In this document: positions 19,262 to 28,501 of the stretch, in pieces | How the letters are laid out: each line of letters begins with the position of its first letter | How positions within the stretch are numbered: the stretch's first letter is position 1 | NCBI GenBank assembly: GCA_041984235.1 | Contig: JBHIYN010000007.1 | Coordinates: 1-64,000 of the forward strand | Origin: JBHIYN01 sp041984235 | GTDB lineage: Bacteria; Pseudomonadota; Gammaproteobacteria; Ga0077536 | Length of the DNA: 64,000 nucleotides | Reading direction: 5' to 3' | Notes under the pieces: generated by a model | Told to the model about the DNA's origin: nothing | What the model saw: the letters and a program-made list of their open reading frames with translations, nothing else | The model's database searches: none | Translations under genes and position numbers: made by a program

Positions 19262-20538
19262 ACGCCCCGCTGCTTGTCACCTGGCTGCTGCTTGCCGCTA
19301 ACGCCCTGCCGGCCGCGGCCGACACCATGCTGCCCGACCCGGCGCTCGCCGAGCGCGCCATCGAGACCCTGCCGCAGGTGCGCGCGGCGCAGGCGCGCCT
19401 CGAGGAATCGCGGGCGCGCGGCGACGCGCTGGAGGCCGGCCCCTATGGCCTGCAGGTCAACCTCTCGCCCATGGTGCGTAACGAGCAGGGCGGCCCCAGC
19501 TACAGCGAGTGGGAGGCCTCGCTGACCCGCCGCCTGCGCCTGCCGGACAAGGCCGCGCTCGATCGCGCGCTGGGCGAGGCCGGCACCGAGGCTGCCGCGC
19601 TGGCGGTCGACGACGCCCGCCACATGGGTGCACGCATGCTGCTCGAGCACTGGACGGCGTGGCTGCGGGCGGCGCTCGCCACCCGGCTCGCACAGGACCA
19701 GCGCGATGCCCTGGCTGCCGAACGCGACGCCATCGCCGCGCGCGTTTCAGCCGGCGATCTCGCGCGCCTGGACCTCGACCGCGTCAGCGCCGAGCTCGCC
19801 GCCGTGGAGGTCGACGTCGCCCGTCAGCGCCTCGCGCGGGAGCAGGCACGGCTGGCACTGAACGCACTCTTTCCGCAACTGGGCGTGCCCCCGTCGGTAC
19901 CGGCCATCCCGCCGCCGCAGGCCGCACTGCCAGATCCCGCGGCAACCGTGGCGCGCATCGTCTCGCGCAGCCACGAGATCGGCATCGCGCTCGCCATCGC
20001 GCGCCAGCAACGCCTCAGCGCCGAGCGTGCCGGCACCGAGCGCTGGTCGGATCCGACCGTGGGCGTACGCGTGCTCGACGAGGCCAACCACGACGAGCAG
20101 GCGCTCGGCCTGGTGTTCTCGTGGGCATTCCCGACCGCGGCCGACCGCGCCACCGCGGTTGCCGCCGGTCACCTTGCCGCTGCCCGGCTGGCCGAGGCCG
20201 ACGCCGTGCGGCGCGACATCGAACGCGGCGCGCGGCAGTTGCTGCAGGCGCTGCCCGACCGCATCGCCGCATGGCGTGCGGCAGAGGCGGCCCTGACCGC
20301 GAGCAGCGCCGCGCTGTCCCGCGTCGAGCACGCCTTCGCGCTCGGCGAAGCCGGCTTTTCCGATCTCAGCCTGGCGCGCCGCCAGCAGCGTGAGGCCGCC
20401 GAGCTCGAAGTCAGTGCGCGCCTCGACGTGCACGAGACACGGCTGGCCATCGACATCGACAGCCACGAGCTGTGGGCGCGCCACCTGCACGAGGACGAAC
20501 ACGAACACGCCTCACGCTCGGTGCTGGACCCGCAATGA
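19258..20538 (+). CDS. TolC-family outer membrane efflux protein
   Basis: A 426-residue outer-membrane factor for the RND pump. The export signal (LLVTWLLLAANALPAAA) appears right after the GTG at 19258, which overlaps the preceding stop as GTGA. A longer frame from 19219 is possible but would bury the signal. Long Ala/Arg/Glu-rich helices dominate, as in TolC channels. The C-terminus is acidic and histidine-rich (HEDEHEHAS), which could bind metal. It completes the adaptor-pump-channel set of this operon. Confidence 0.85.
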   Translation: MNAPLLVTWLLLAANALPAAADTMLPDPALAERAIETLPQVRAAQARLEESRARGDALEAGPYGLQVNLSPMVRNEQGGPSYSEWEASLTRRLRLPDKAALDRALGEAGTEAAALAVDDARHMGARMLLEHWTAWLRAALATRLAQDQRDALAAERDAIAARVSAGDLARLDLDRVSAELAAVEVDVARQRLAREQARLALNALFPQLGVPPSVPAIPPPQAALPDPAATVARIVSRSHEIGIALAIARQQRLSAERAGTERWSDPTVGVRVLDEANHDEQALGLVFSWAFPTAADRATAVAAGHLAAARLAEADAVRRDIERGARQLLQALPDRIAAWRAAEAALTASSAALSRVEHAFALGEAGFSDLSLARRQQREAAELEVSARLDVHETRLAIDIDSHELWARHLHEDEHEHASRSVLDPQ

Positions 20539-20580
20539 GCGGCAACGCACGGGCGCCGCACCCCGCTGCGTCCGACCCGT

Positions 20581-21414
20581 TCAGCGCACCGGCGGCAATC
20601 GGTTGAGGCGCCAGTCGTAGTCGAGATCTGCATCGATCCCGATCGCTGTCGGCACCTCGCGGTATCGGCGAACGAAACGGGCCACGCCGCCATCCGCGTC
20701 GAAATCATCCTCGAACCAGTCGAAGATTCGGCTCACGCGCAGCACCCCGGCCTCGCGCCGCGCGCCCTTGTCCGGGTTGGCGAGAAAGCGCCGCACCTGG
20801 TCGTCGAGCTGCGCATCGAGCTGGGCGGCGGTGTAGGCCTCGCGGCGCAGATCGGGGCAGCTTACCGAGGCGCAGACGATGGCCATGTGGATGCGCGACT
20901 CGCCGAGCTTGCGCAGGCGTTGGTGTTCGATTTCGTCGAGCGATACCGCGCGGCCATCGATGTGGCCGGCGGTTTTCTTCCACACCGGGCGGAACAGGCC
21001 GCCGATGTCCTTGATGCTGTCGACGGGCAGGTGTTCGACCACCAGGCGCAGCGTAAACAGGTTGTAAGCGTTGACGAGAAACGCGATGCGCTCGGCACGG
21101 TTCTCGAGATCGGTCGTGGAAAACCATTCTACCGCGTGCACCGCCGCCGCCAGCCGGGGATCGGCAGCAAGACCGGCATAGTCGACCGCGTTGATGGCTA
21201 CGCCGTGCAGCGTGGCTGGCCGGACGTATTGACGCAGCAGTTCGTCGTAAACGCCCCAGTCGGGCTCGACGGCGCCCGCGGAAGCGCTTCCAAGGAGCAG
21301 CGCGAGCAGCCTGCCGGCGACTCGTGGCCACAGCCGGGCGGCGCCGCGTACGCCGCCCGGCAGGCGCTGCCTACCGCGGTGGTCCGCGTCTGTCTGGTTC
21401 TGGACAAATGTCAT
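20581..21414 (-). CDS. DUF547 domain protein
   Basis: A 277-residue protein matching DUF547, a family of uncharacterised, usually exported proteins. The hallmark blocks are AFLVNAYNLFTLRLV-like (IAFLVNAYNLFTLRLV), DIGGLFRPVWKK and HMAIVCASVSCPDLRREAY. A hydrophobic stretch VAGRLLALLLGSASAGA near residues 30-47 suggests export, so the true start may be a little further in. ATG 21414 is chosen over the TTG at 21423. It converges on the TolC gene with only 42 bp between, and shows no link to metal efflux. Confidence 0.82.
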   Translation of the reverse strand: MTFVQNQTDADHRGRQRLPGGVRGAARLWPRVAGRLLALLLGSASAGAVEPDWGVYDELLRQYVRPATLHGVAINAVDYAGLAADPRLAAAVHAVEWFSTTDLENRAERIAFLVNAYNLFTLRLVVEHLPVDSIKDIGGLFRPVWKKTAGHIDGRAVSLDEIEHQRLRKLGESRIHMAIVCASVSCPDLRREAYTAAQLDAQLDDQVRRFLANPDKGARREAGVLRVSRIFDWFEDDFDADGGVARFVRRYREVPTAIGIDADLDYDWRLNRLPPVR

Positions 21415-21633
21415 CACTTTCAACTGCCTGCGACGTCAGTGTACAACGCGGGCGCGGGCTGCCAGCGGTCGTTGGGGTGGCAATCGCGCTGACTCGCACC
21501 GTGCGCACGGCAGCAATGGCGCGCCCGTCGCCGCGAAACCGCGCCGGCACCCGCGGCGCCGGTTCGCGGTGCGCCCTTCGAAGCGGCTACCATAGCCACC
21601 TGTGCACTGGCCCACGCGCTGAGGAGTTCACCC

Positions 21634-22872
21634 ATGCCCCGTATCAAGTTCGGCTGCTTCCTGGCTCCGCATCACCCCATCGGCGAGAACCCGACCCTGC
21701 AGTACCAGCGCGATCTCGCACTGGCCGAGCAGCTCGACCGGCTCGGTTACGACGAGTTCTGGTGCGGCGAGCACCATTCTTCCGGCTGGGAGATCATCGC
21801 CTCGCCGGAGATGTTCCTGGCCGCGGCGGCGCAGCGCACGCATCGCATCAAGCTCGGCACCGGCGTCGTCTCGCTGCCCTACCATCATCCGTTCAACGTG
21901 GCCCAGCGCATCGTCCAGCTCGACCACATGAGCCAGGGCCGCGCCATCTTCGGCTCGGGCCCGGGCGCGCTGCCATCCGATGCCTACATGCTGGGTATCG
22001 ACCCCATGGTGCAGCGCGATCGCCAGGACGAGGCCATCGGCGTCATCCGCCGCCTGCTCGCCGGCGAAGAGCGCTTCAGCTACGAGTGCGAGTGGTTCAC
22101 GCTGAAGGACGCCCGGCTGCAGCTGTTCCCGGTGCAGGACGACCTGCCCTTCGCCGTCGCCTCGATGATCAGCCCGTCGGGCATGACGCTGGCCGGCAAG
22201 CACTCGACCGGCGTGCTCTCGATCGGTTCCATGTCCAAGGCCGGGCTGGACGCGCTGCCGACTCAGTGGAGCTTCGCCGAGGAATCGGCGGCGCAGCACG
22301 GCAACACCGTCGACCGCGCGAACTGGCGCGTGGTCATGAGCTGGCACATCGCCGAGAGCCGCGAGCAGGCCCGGCGCGAGGCGCGCGACGGCCTGTTCCG
22401 CTGGCACAACGAGTACAACGTCGGCACCCTGATGCGCCCCGGCATGGAGCCCTACGCGAGCCCGGAAGAGGCGGTCGGCGCCGACGACGAGGCGGCCGGC
22501 GCCAAGGTCATCGGCACCCCGGACGATCTCGTGCAGGCCATCCGCAACATCCAGGAGATCACCGGCGGCTTCGGCACCGTGATCGGCTTCGCCCACGACT
22601 GGGCCAACCCCGAGGCCACCGCGCGCAGCTGGGACCTGGTCGCACGCTACGTGGTGCCGGAGGTCAACGGCATGCTCGACGGCTACCGCGAGTCACAGCG
22701 TCACGTCATCGAGCACCGTGAGTCCTTCGAGCGCGCCACCAACGCCGTGATGACCAAGATCAACGAGAACGAACGCGCGCGCCAGGCGATGGCTGAAGGC
22801 GCGGCCTCGACCGAGAAGCACGAGAGCGCGATCGCGGCGCACCATGCGCCGGATCTGAAGTCAGCCGGCTAG
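21634..22872 (+). CDS. LLM class flavin-dependent oxidoreductase (luciferase-like)
   Basis: A 412-residue member of the bacterial luciferase-like monooxygenase superfamily, TIM-barrel enzymes using reduced FMN or F420. The N-terminus (IKFGCFLAPHHPIGENPT), DEFWCGEHHSSGWE and IKLGTGVVSLPYHHPFNVAQR are typical of the long limonene-monooxygenase-like group. A strong ribosome site gaggag is 10 bp before the ATG. The 210-bp upstream region contains a taccat hexamer at about 21589 as a weak -10 candidate and no other gene. The substrate is unknown. Confidence 0.88.
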   Translation: MPRIKFGCFLAPHHPIGENPTLQYQRDLALAEQLDRLGYDEFWCGEHHSSGWEIIASPEMFLAAAAQRTHRIKLGTGVVSLPYHHPFNVAQRIVQLDHMSQGRAIFGSGPGALPSDAYMLGIDPMVQRDRQDEAIGVIRRLLAGEERFSYECEWFTLKDARLQLFPVQDDLPFAVASMISPSGMTLAGKHSTGVLSIGSMSKAGLDALPTQWSFAEESAAQHGNTVDRANWRVVMSWHIAESREQARREARDGLFRWHNEYNVGTLMRPGMEPYASPEEAVGADDEAAGAKVIGTPDDLVQAIRNIQEITGGFGTVIGFAHDWANPEATARSWDLVARYVVPEVNGMLDGYRESQRHVIEHRESFERATNAVMTKINENERARQAMAEGAASTEKHESAIAAHHAPDLKSAG

Positions 22873-23531
22873 GTGCGGCGGCGCCGCTGGCGCCAGGCGA
22901 TCAAAGCGGCCGGCACAACGAGCGCGGCACTGAGCGGCTCGGGCACGGTCGAGAAGCGCATCGCCGAGATGCGGAACGCTTCGGGCCCGCCGGCGAGGTT
23001 GACCTTCATCGCGAGGGTGCTGTGAGCGACGATGTCGAGCCCGTCGTCGGCCGGTGACCACGGGTTGGCGGGATTGAACGCGGCCGGCGGACCGGGGATC
23101 AGACCGGGTCCGATCAGATCGGCGGGGCCGCTGATATCGGTATAGAGCTCGAAGTCGCTGCCCGCCTCGAAGTTGCCGAACAGGATCCGCTCCAGGCGCA
23201 GACCCGGCACACCGGCGATGGACCAGATCAGGGCCTCGTTGGCGCCGAAGGAATCAAGCTCGCCTTCGCCCCCCGCCTCGCCCGGCGACAACACCCCGAG
23301 CCCGTTCGCGCGCTGCGTCACCAGCGCCGGCAGGAAACCGGCGGGCTCGCGGTACAGGGCGGTGACCGTGAGCGTGACCCCGCTGGCGGCGTCGACGAAC
23401 ACCTTGGACGGGGTGGCGGGCGTCACGCCGTCGAAGTCGAAATCGATGATCACGGCCGCAGACGTCGCCGGCACCAGGATACACATCAGGGACACGATCG
23501 CGGCGCACAGCCGGCGGGGCGAAGCAGACAT
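22869..23531 (-). CDS. PEP-CTERM sorting domain protein
   Basis: A 220-residue secreted protein with an N-terminal signal peptide (LCAAIVSLMCILVPATSA). It ends in the PEP-CTERM tripartite tail: VPEP, a hydrophobic helix (LSAALVVPAALIAW) and an arginine cluster. Such proteins are processed by exosortase, usually in exopolysaccharide-producing Gram-negatives. The middle is beta-rich with no recognised catalytic domain. The stop overlaps the 3' end of the LLM gene by 4 bp, and no exosortase gene is in the window. Confidence 0.82.
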   Translation of the reverse strand: MSASPRRLCAAIVSLMCILVPATSAAVIIDFDFDGVTPATPSKVFVDAASGVTLTVTALYREPAGFLPALVTQRANGLGVLSPGEAGGEGELDSFGANEALIWSIAGVPGLRLERILFGNFEAGSDFELYTDISGPADLIGPGLIPGPPAAFNPANPWSPADDGLDIVAHSTLAMKVNLAGGPEAFRISAMRFSTVPEPLSAALVVPAALIAWRQRRRRT

Positions 23532-23660
23532 GGGCAGGCTCTCGCGCTGGTGACAGCTGCGACGGTACTCCACTGCAACGGCCTGGAGCGCGGCCAAAGG
23601 TAAATCTTTGTAACGGCGCGCTCGGCCACGCAGCGGCTTGTATCGGCGCTGCCCGGCGTT

Positions 23661-23688
23661 TATTATTTTCAGTAATTTCTGAAATTAC
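23661..23688 (+). promoter_or_regulatory. Promoter/operator of the GbsR-cyd operon
   Basis: An AT-rich patch in GC-rich DNA carries tattat (23661-23666), a good -10 candidate. It is followed by the perfect palindrome gtaatttctgaaattac (23672-23688, 8-bp arms, one central base). The palindrome overlaps the expected transcription start and ends 12 bp before the regulator ATG. This is a typical place for an autorepressing MarR/GbsR-type operator. Confidence 0.6.
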
Positions 23689-23700
23689 AGACTTCAAGAA

Positions 23701-24276
23701 ATGACCGCGCATCCCTCGCTGCCCCCCATGCTCGAAGCGTTCGTGCTGCATTTCGGCGAGATGGGCAGCCGCTGGGGCATCAACCGCACGGTAGGGCAAA
23801 TCTACGCACTGCTGGTGATCAGTGAGCAGCCTCTGAACGCCGAGACCATCACCGAGACCCTGGGCATCTCGCGCTCCAACGTGTCCATGAGCCTCAAGGA
23901 GCTCAACTCCTGGCGGCTGGTGCGCACCCATCACCAGCTCGGCGATCGCAAGGAATACTACTCCGCGCCTGACGACGTGTGGGACATCGCACGCACCCTG
24001 ATCGAAGAGCGCCGTAAACGTGAAATCGATCCCACGCTGTCGGTGTTGCGCGATCTGCTGCTGGAGAAGGCCGGCAATGCCGAGGAGCGCTACGCCCACC
24101 AGCGCATGGGCGACATGCTCGAGCTCATTGAACTCGCGACCCAGTGGAGCAGCGACATGCAGCGCCTGTCGACCGAGGAGCTGCGCAAGCTGCTCAAGCT
24201 CGGCGCCGGGGTGCGCAAGGCGCTGGCAGTGCGCGATCGCCTGCGCGGCAGGCGCGGCACGGGAGACAACGCATGA
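23701..24276 (+). CDS. GbsR/MarR-family transcriptional regulator
   Basis: A 191-residue regulator of the GbsR-type MarR branch. The winged helix-turn-helix occupies about residues 20-90 (GRTVGQIYALLVISEQPLNAETITETLGISRSNVSMSLKEL-like order), with a helical C-terminal dimerisation part. The stop overlaps the cytochrome oxidase start (ATGATGA), so regulator and oxidase are translationally coupled. The palindrome just upstream of its start is its probable operator. The effector is unknown; a role in controlling the alternative oxidase is inferred from context. Confidence 0.88.
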   Translation: MTAHPSLPPMLEAFVLHFGEMGSRWGINRTVGQIYALLVISEQPLNAETITETLGISRSNVSMSLKELNSWRLVRTHHQLGDRKEYYSAPDDVWDIARTLIEERRKREIDPTLSVLRDLLLEKAGNAEERYAHQRMGDMLELIELATQWSSDMQRLSTEELRKLLKLGAGVRKALAVRDRLRGRRGTGDNA

Positions 24277-25625
24277 TGGAGACCCTGCTGCTCTCGCGCA
24301 TCCAGTTCGCCGCCAACATCAGTTTTCATATCCTGTTCCCGACCATTACGCTCGCGCTGGCGTGGGTGCTGCTGTTCGTCAAGCTGCGCTTCGACGCCAC
24401 CCGTGACGACACCTGGCTGCGCATTTATCGTTTCTGGGTCAAGGTGTTCGCACTCAGCTTCGCACTGGGTGTGGTGAGCGGGATCACCATGTCGTTCCAG
24501 TTCGGTACCAACTGGCCCGGCTTCATGGAAACCGTCGGCAACATCGCCGGGCCGTTGCTCGGTTACGAGGTGCTCACCGCGTTCTTCCTGGAGGCGTCCT
24601 TCCTCGGCATCATGCTGTTCGGTATGGGGCGCGTTTCAAACCGCGTGCACTCGATGGCAACCCTGCTGGTCGCGCTGGGCACCACGCTCTCCGCGTTCTG
24701 GATCCTCGCGCTGAACTCGTGGATGCACACCCCGGCCGGCTACGAGCTGCGTGACGGCGTTGCCCATGCGCTCGACTGGTGGGCCGTCATCTTCAACCCG
24801 TCGCTGCCCTACCGCCTGGCCCACATGCTGATCGCGTCCGGTCTCACCGCGGCCTTCCTGATCGCGGGACTCTCCGCTTATCGCCTGCTCGACGGCGATC
24901 CCAAGCCGGCGCCGCGGCGTGCTCTGGCCCTGGGCGTGGTACTCGCCGCGCTGCTGACCCCGGCACAGTTCCTCGCCGGCGACCTGCACGGGCTCAATAC
25001 CTTCGACCACCAGCCGGCCAAGATCGCCGCGATCGAAGGCGTCTGGGAAACCACCCGCGGTGCACCGCTGCTGCTGTTCGCCTGGCCGGACGAGGATGCG
25101 CGCGAGAACCGTTACGCGATCGGCGTACCGCGCCTGGCGAGCCTCATCCTGACCCACGAGGCGGACGGCGAGATCCCCGGTCTCGACCGCTTCGCCGACG
25201 CGCACCCGCCGGTCGCGGCCCTGTTCTGGGGTTTCCGTATCATGGTCGGCACCGGCACGCTGATGCTGATCGTCGCCTGGTACACGCTGTTCGCGCTGTG
25301 GCGACGGCGGTCCCTGCCCCGCTGGCACCTGCGGGTGCTGGTGGCGATGACCTTCTCCGGCTGGCTGGCGACACTGGCCGGCTGGTACGTGACCGAGATC
25401 GGACGCCAGCCGTGGCTCGTCTACGGCGTGCTGGAGACGGCGCAGGCCGCGACCACGGCGCCGCCGGCGAATGTTGCCGTCTCCCTTGCGCTGTACCTGA
25501 CGCTCTACGCCTTCCTCGGTGTCGCCTACGTCAGTACCCTGTTCGTGATGGCACGGCGGTCCTCGTTGCTCGAACGCGAGCACTATCCGCCCGCGGGCGT
25601 CCCGGCAACGCCGGTGTCCGGGTGA
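24273..25625 (+). CDS. cydA: Cytochrome bd-type ubiquinol oxidase subunit I (CIO-type)
   Basis: A 450-residue multi-pass quinol oxidase subunit that reduces oxygen to water at haems b558, b595 and d. The haem-ligand region RIQFAANISFHILFP (His19) and the C-terminal GWYVTEIGRQPW block are intact. The protein is about 70 residues shorter than E. coli CydA, because the quinol (Q) loop is short. This is typical of the cyanide-insensitive CioA group. The start overlaps the regulator stop. Subunit II follows after 10 bp. Confidence 0.94.
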   Translation: MMETLLLSRIQFAANISFHILFPTITLALAWVLLFVKLRFDATRDDTWLRIYRFWVKVFALSFALGVVSGITMSFQFGTNWPGFMETVGNIAGPLLGYEVLTAFFLEASFLGIMLFGMGRVSNRVHSMATLLVALGTTLSAFWILALNSWMHTPAGYELRDGVAHALDWWAVIFNPSLPYRLAHMLIASGLTAAFLIAGLSAYRLLDGDPKPAPRRALALGVVLAALLTPAQFLAGDLHGLNTFDHQPAKIAAIEGVWETTRGAPLLLFAWPDEDARENRYAIGVPRLASLILTHEADGEIPGLDRFADAHPPVAALFWGFRIMVGTGTLMLIVAWYTLFALWRRRSLPRWHLRVLVAMTFSGWLATLAGWYVTEIGRQPWLVYGVLETAQAATTAPPANVAVSLALYLTLYAFLGVAYVSTLFVMARRSSLLEREHYPPAGVPATPVSG

Positions 25626-25635
25626 GTCGGCCGGC

Positions 25636-26646
25636 ATGAGCATGCTGTCGGGTGAAGCGTACTGGCTGCCGGTGGTGTTCGCCGGCCTCATGGGTGTCGC
25701 GCTGCTGGTCTACGCGGTGCTCGACGGATACGACCTCGGCGTCGGCATGCTGCTGCCGCTCGACCGGGAAGACGAACGTGACGCCATGATCGCGTCGATC
25801 GGGCCGTTCTGGGACGCCAACGAAACCTGGCTGGTGCTTTCGGTGGGGCTGCTGCTGATCGCCTTCCCCAGCGCGCATAGTGCGATCCTCGGCGCACTCT
25901 ACCTGCCGGTCGCGCTGATGCTGGCCGGCCTCATCGTGCGCGGCGTGGCGTTCGATTTCCGCACCAAGGCACCAATCGCCCACAAGACGATGTGGGATCG
26001 CGCCTTCAAGGCGGGTTCCTTGCTGGCCACCCTGAGCCAGGGCTACATGATCGGATCCTTCGTGATGGGCTTCGAAAGCGGCCCGGCAGCCCAGGGCTTC
26101 GCGGCACTGAGCGCGGTTTGTGTCAGCGCCGGCTACTGTTTCATTGGCGCGAGCTGGCTGGTCATGAAGAGCGAGGGCGCGCTTCAGCGGCGCGCGGCCG
26201 GCTGGGCACGGCGCAGCCTGCACCTGACCGCGCTCGGCATTGCCGCCGTCTCGCTGGTCAACCCGCTGGTCTCGGCCGCCGTGTTCGAACGCTGGCTGAG
26301 TCTGCCCGCCGCATTCGCGCTGGCACCGGTACCCATCGCCACGGCGGCGCTGGTCGTCATCGCCGAGCGCTACCTCGCCGGTTTCCCGCATGCCAGCGAC
26401 GCCGGCTGCTGGAAGCCCTTCGCCTGTGCGGTGGCGATCTTCATGCTGTGCTTCGCCGGCCTCGCCTACAGCTTCTACCCGTGGGTCGTGCCCGGACGGC
26501 TGAGCATCTGGGATGCGGCCAGCGCACCCGAGTCACTGGCCTTCGTGCTCGCGGGAACGGCACTCGTCCTGCCGACGATCATCGGCTACACGGCGTTCTC
26601 CTACCGCGTTTTCCGGGGCAAGTCGGACGCCCTGCACTACTACTGA
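25636..26646 (+). CDS. cydB: Cytochrome bd-type ubiquinol oxidase subunit II
   Basis: A 336-residue multi-pass partner of the bd oxidase. The family opening YWLPVVFAGLMGVALLVYAVLDGYDLGVGMLLP and the FWDANETWLVLSVGLLLIAFP-type block (GPFWDANETWLV) are conserved, with about eight membrane helices. It ends in TAFSYRVFRGK, as CydB/CioB proteins do. No small CydX-like ORF was recognised in the 122 bp that follow, which fits the CIO branch. Confidence 0.94.
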   Translation: MSMLSGEAYWLPVVFAGLMGVALLVYAVLDGYDLGVGMLLPLDREDERDAMIASIGPFWDANETWLVLSVGLLLIAFPSAHSAILGALYLPVALMLAGLIVRGVAFDFRTKAPIAHKTMWDRAFKAGSLLATLSQGYMIGSFVMGFESGPAAQGFAALSAVCVSAGYCFIGASWLVMKSEGALQRRAAGWARRSLHLTALGIAAVSLVNPLVSAAVFERWLSLPAAFALAPVPIATAALVVIAERYLAGFPHASDAGCWKPFACAVAIFMLCFAGLAYSFYPWVVPGRLSIWDAASAPESLAFVLAGTALVLPTIIGYTAFSYRVFRGKSDALHYY

Positions 26647-26768
26647 ACCGGCTCCGCCGCGCACGCCCGGATTCAGCCGACTTGCCGCCACGCGTGGCCG
26701 TTCCACGCCCCTGGTCGCGGCGTGGGGCAGGTACACTGGTCGCCGCATTCAGACTGCGAGGGCTGCAC

Positions 26769-27470
26769 ATGAAGGACGCCGTCTGCGTCATCAGCGGGGT
26801 CGGGCCCGGCACCGGCGCCGCGCTCGCGCGGCGCTTCGCGCAGGGTGGCTATCGCGTCGCCATGCTGGCGCGCGACGCCGACCGCCTCGACGCGCTCGCC
26901 GCCGGGATCCCGGGCAGCATGGCGTTTCCGTGCGACGTCGCCGACGAGGCCGCGGTCAACGCCACGCTGGCCGCGGTGACGGACGCCCTGGGCACGCCAC
27001 GGGTGCTGCTCCACAACGCCGTGCGCGGCACCTTCGGCGGCTTCCTCGAGATTGACCCCGCCGATCTCGAGCTGAACTTCCGCATCAACACCCTCGGCCT
27101 GCTCCATCTCGCGCGCGCCGTGGCGCCGGCCATGATCGAAGCGGGCGATGGCGCCATCATCGCCACCGGCAACACCTCGGCGCTGCGCGGCAAGCCACGC
27201 TTCGCGGCTTTCGCGCCGACCAAGGCGGCGCAGCGTATCCTTGCCGAGTCGATGGCGCGCGAGCTCGGCCCGCAGGGCGTGCACGTCGCTTACGTGATCA
27301 TCGACGCGGTCATCGACCTGGCCTGGACGCGCAGGATGTTCCCGGATAAGCCCGACGACTATTTCATCCGTCCCGAAGCCATCGCCGAGTCGGTGTGGCA
27401 GACCGCGCACCAGGATCGCTCGGCGTGGTCGTTCAACGTCGAGCTGCGCCCGTTCGGCGAGACCTGGTAA
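26769..27470 (+). CDS. Atypical short-chain dehydrogenase/reductase lacking the catalytic tyrosine
   Basis: A 233-residue SDR-fold protein with a nucleotide-binding loop GVGPGTGAALA and a LLHNAV segment in place of the usual NNAG. The active-site YxxxK reads FAPTK (Phe148, Lys152), so the catalytic tyrosine is replaced. Homologues with this form form a recognisable atypical group, so it may work differently or have a binding role. It lies 122 bp after cydB and probably has its own promoter. The exact substrate is unknown. Confidence 0.82.
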   Translation: MKDAVCVISGVGPGTGAALARRFAQGGYRVAMLARDADRLDALAAGIPGSMAFPCDVADEAAVNATLAAVTDALGTPRVLLHNAVRGTFGGFLEIDPADLELNFRINTLGLLHLARAVAPAMIEAGDGAIIATGNTSALRGKPRFAAFAPTKAAQRILAESMARELGPQGVHVAYVIIDAVIDLAWTRRMFPDKPDDYFIRPEAIAESVWQTAHQDRSAWSFNVELRPFGETW

Positions 27471-27478
27471 CGGGACCC

Positions 27479-27787
27479 TCAGCGCTGTGCCGGCGGTATC
27501 GATGCGACCGCGGCAACCAGCGCCGCGTGCGCCGCGGCGTCGACCGGGCGGTGCACGCCGCGCTGCGCGGGCGGGTGCGCGCCGAGACAGGCACCGCTGC
27601 GCCACTCGCGCGCGGGGCGGATCGGTCGCGGCACGAAGCCGCCGCCGCAGTTCGGGCAGACATTACCCAGCACGCGCTCGACGCAGTCCGCGCAGAAGGT
27701 ACATTCGAACGAGCAGATGCGTGCCTCCGTGGCGGCCGGTGGCAACGCGCGGCCGCAATGCTCACACACGGGTCGCAGCTCGAGCAT
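27479..27787 (-). CDS. DUF1272 domain protein, cysteine-rich
   Basis: A 102-residue protein. The N-terminal 60 residues match DUF1272: MLELRPVCEHCGRALPP, then CSFECTFCADCVERVLGNVCPNCGG with paired cysteines likely to bind zinc. The C-terminal 40 residues are alanine-rich and not conserved. The start MLELRP at 27787 is the family start. It overlaps nothing but abuts the DJ-1 gene stop region, so it is the last gene of a GlxA/DJ-1/DUF1272 operon. The function is unknown. Confidence 0.85.
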   Translation of the reverse strand: MLELRPVCEHCGRALPPAATEARICSFECTFCADCVERVLGNVCPNCGGGFVPRPIRPAREWRSGACLGAHPPAQRGVHRPVDAAAHAALVAAVASIPPAQR

Positions 27788-27788
27788 C

Positions 27789-28496
27789 TCAGCCGGCCGC
27801 GCTGCTGCGCTGTGGGTAAAGCCCCTTGCGCGCGAGGTGCGCATCGAGTGGCGCGGTCACTTGCGCCACGCGCGCCTCTACCGCCTGGCGCACCGCGGCG
27901 GGCGCGCTCGCCGGACTGCCGGCGTCGAAGGGCGGCTGCGGGCGATACTCGAACAGGAGCTGCAGCGCCTGCGCGGTCCCGGCATCGACCGCTTCGGCGA
28001 TCAGCGTCAGCGCGAAGTCGATGCCAGCGGTGACGCCACCGCCGCTGACGCGGTCGCAGTCGACCACCACGCGCTGGTCGACCACCTCGACGCCGGGGTA
28101 GGCCGCGAGCTGGCCCAGGTAGGCCCAGTGGGTGGTCGCGCGATAGCCTTCGAGCAGGCCGGCCTCGGCCAGGATCAGCGCTCCTGAGCACACCGAGGTG
28201 ACGTAGCGCGCGGTGCCTGCCGCGCGCCGCAGGAAGTCCAGCGTCGCGGCATCGGTCATCGGCGGCAGCACGTTGCCGCCGCCGGGAACGACCAGGATGT
28301 CGAGCGGCGGACAGCTGTCGAAATCATGGTCGGGGGTCAGCAGCGCACCGCAGTCCGCGCGCAGCGGCGCACGGCTGCGCGCCACGGTGAAGACCTCGAA
28401 GGATTCGACGAAGGACAGGATCTGCAATGGCGCGTAGCCGTCGAGCATGGTCATGTCGTCGAACAGGAAGATGCCGACATTGGAGGCTTGCTGCAT
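27789..28496 (-). CDS. DJ-1/PfpI family protein (isonitrile hydratase-like)
   Basis: A 235-residue class I glutamine amidotransferase-like protein of the DJ-1/PfpI superfamily. The nucleophile elbow is SVCSGALILAEAGLL, with the cysteine followed by the family block RATTHWAYLGQL and SGGGVTAGIDFALTL. This set is shared with isonitrile hydratase (InhA) and with GlxA N-domains. It starts 5 bp after the GlxA-type regulator stop and has its own gggag site. The substrate is not determinable; a detoxifying hydratase is plausible. Confidence 0.85.
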   Translation of the reverse strand: MQQASNVGIFLFDDMTMLDGYAPLQILSFVESFEVFTVARSRAPLRADCGALLTPDHDFDSCPPLDILVVPGGGNVLPPMTDAATLDFLRRAAGTARYVTSVCSGALILAEAGLLEGYRATTHWAYLGQLAAYPGVEVVDQRVVVDCDRVSGGGVTAGIDFALTLIAEAVDAGTAQALQLLFEYRPQPPFDAGSPASAPAAVRQAVEARVAQVTAPLDAHLARKGLYPQRSSAAG

Positions 28497-28501
28497 GGAT
28501 G

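Noticed and set aside
20539..20580. Possible terminator between convergent TolC and DUF547 genes
   Set aside because: GC-rich symmetry is present but there is no T-run, and the space is very short. It is not strong enough to call.
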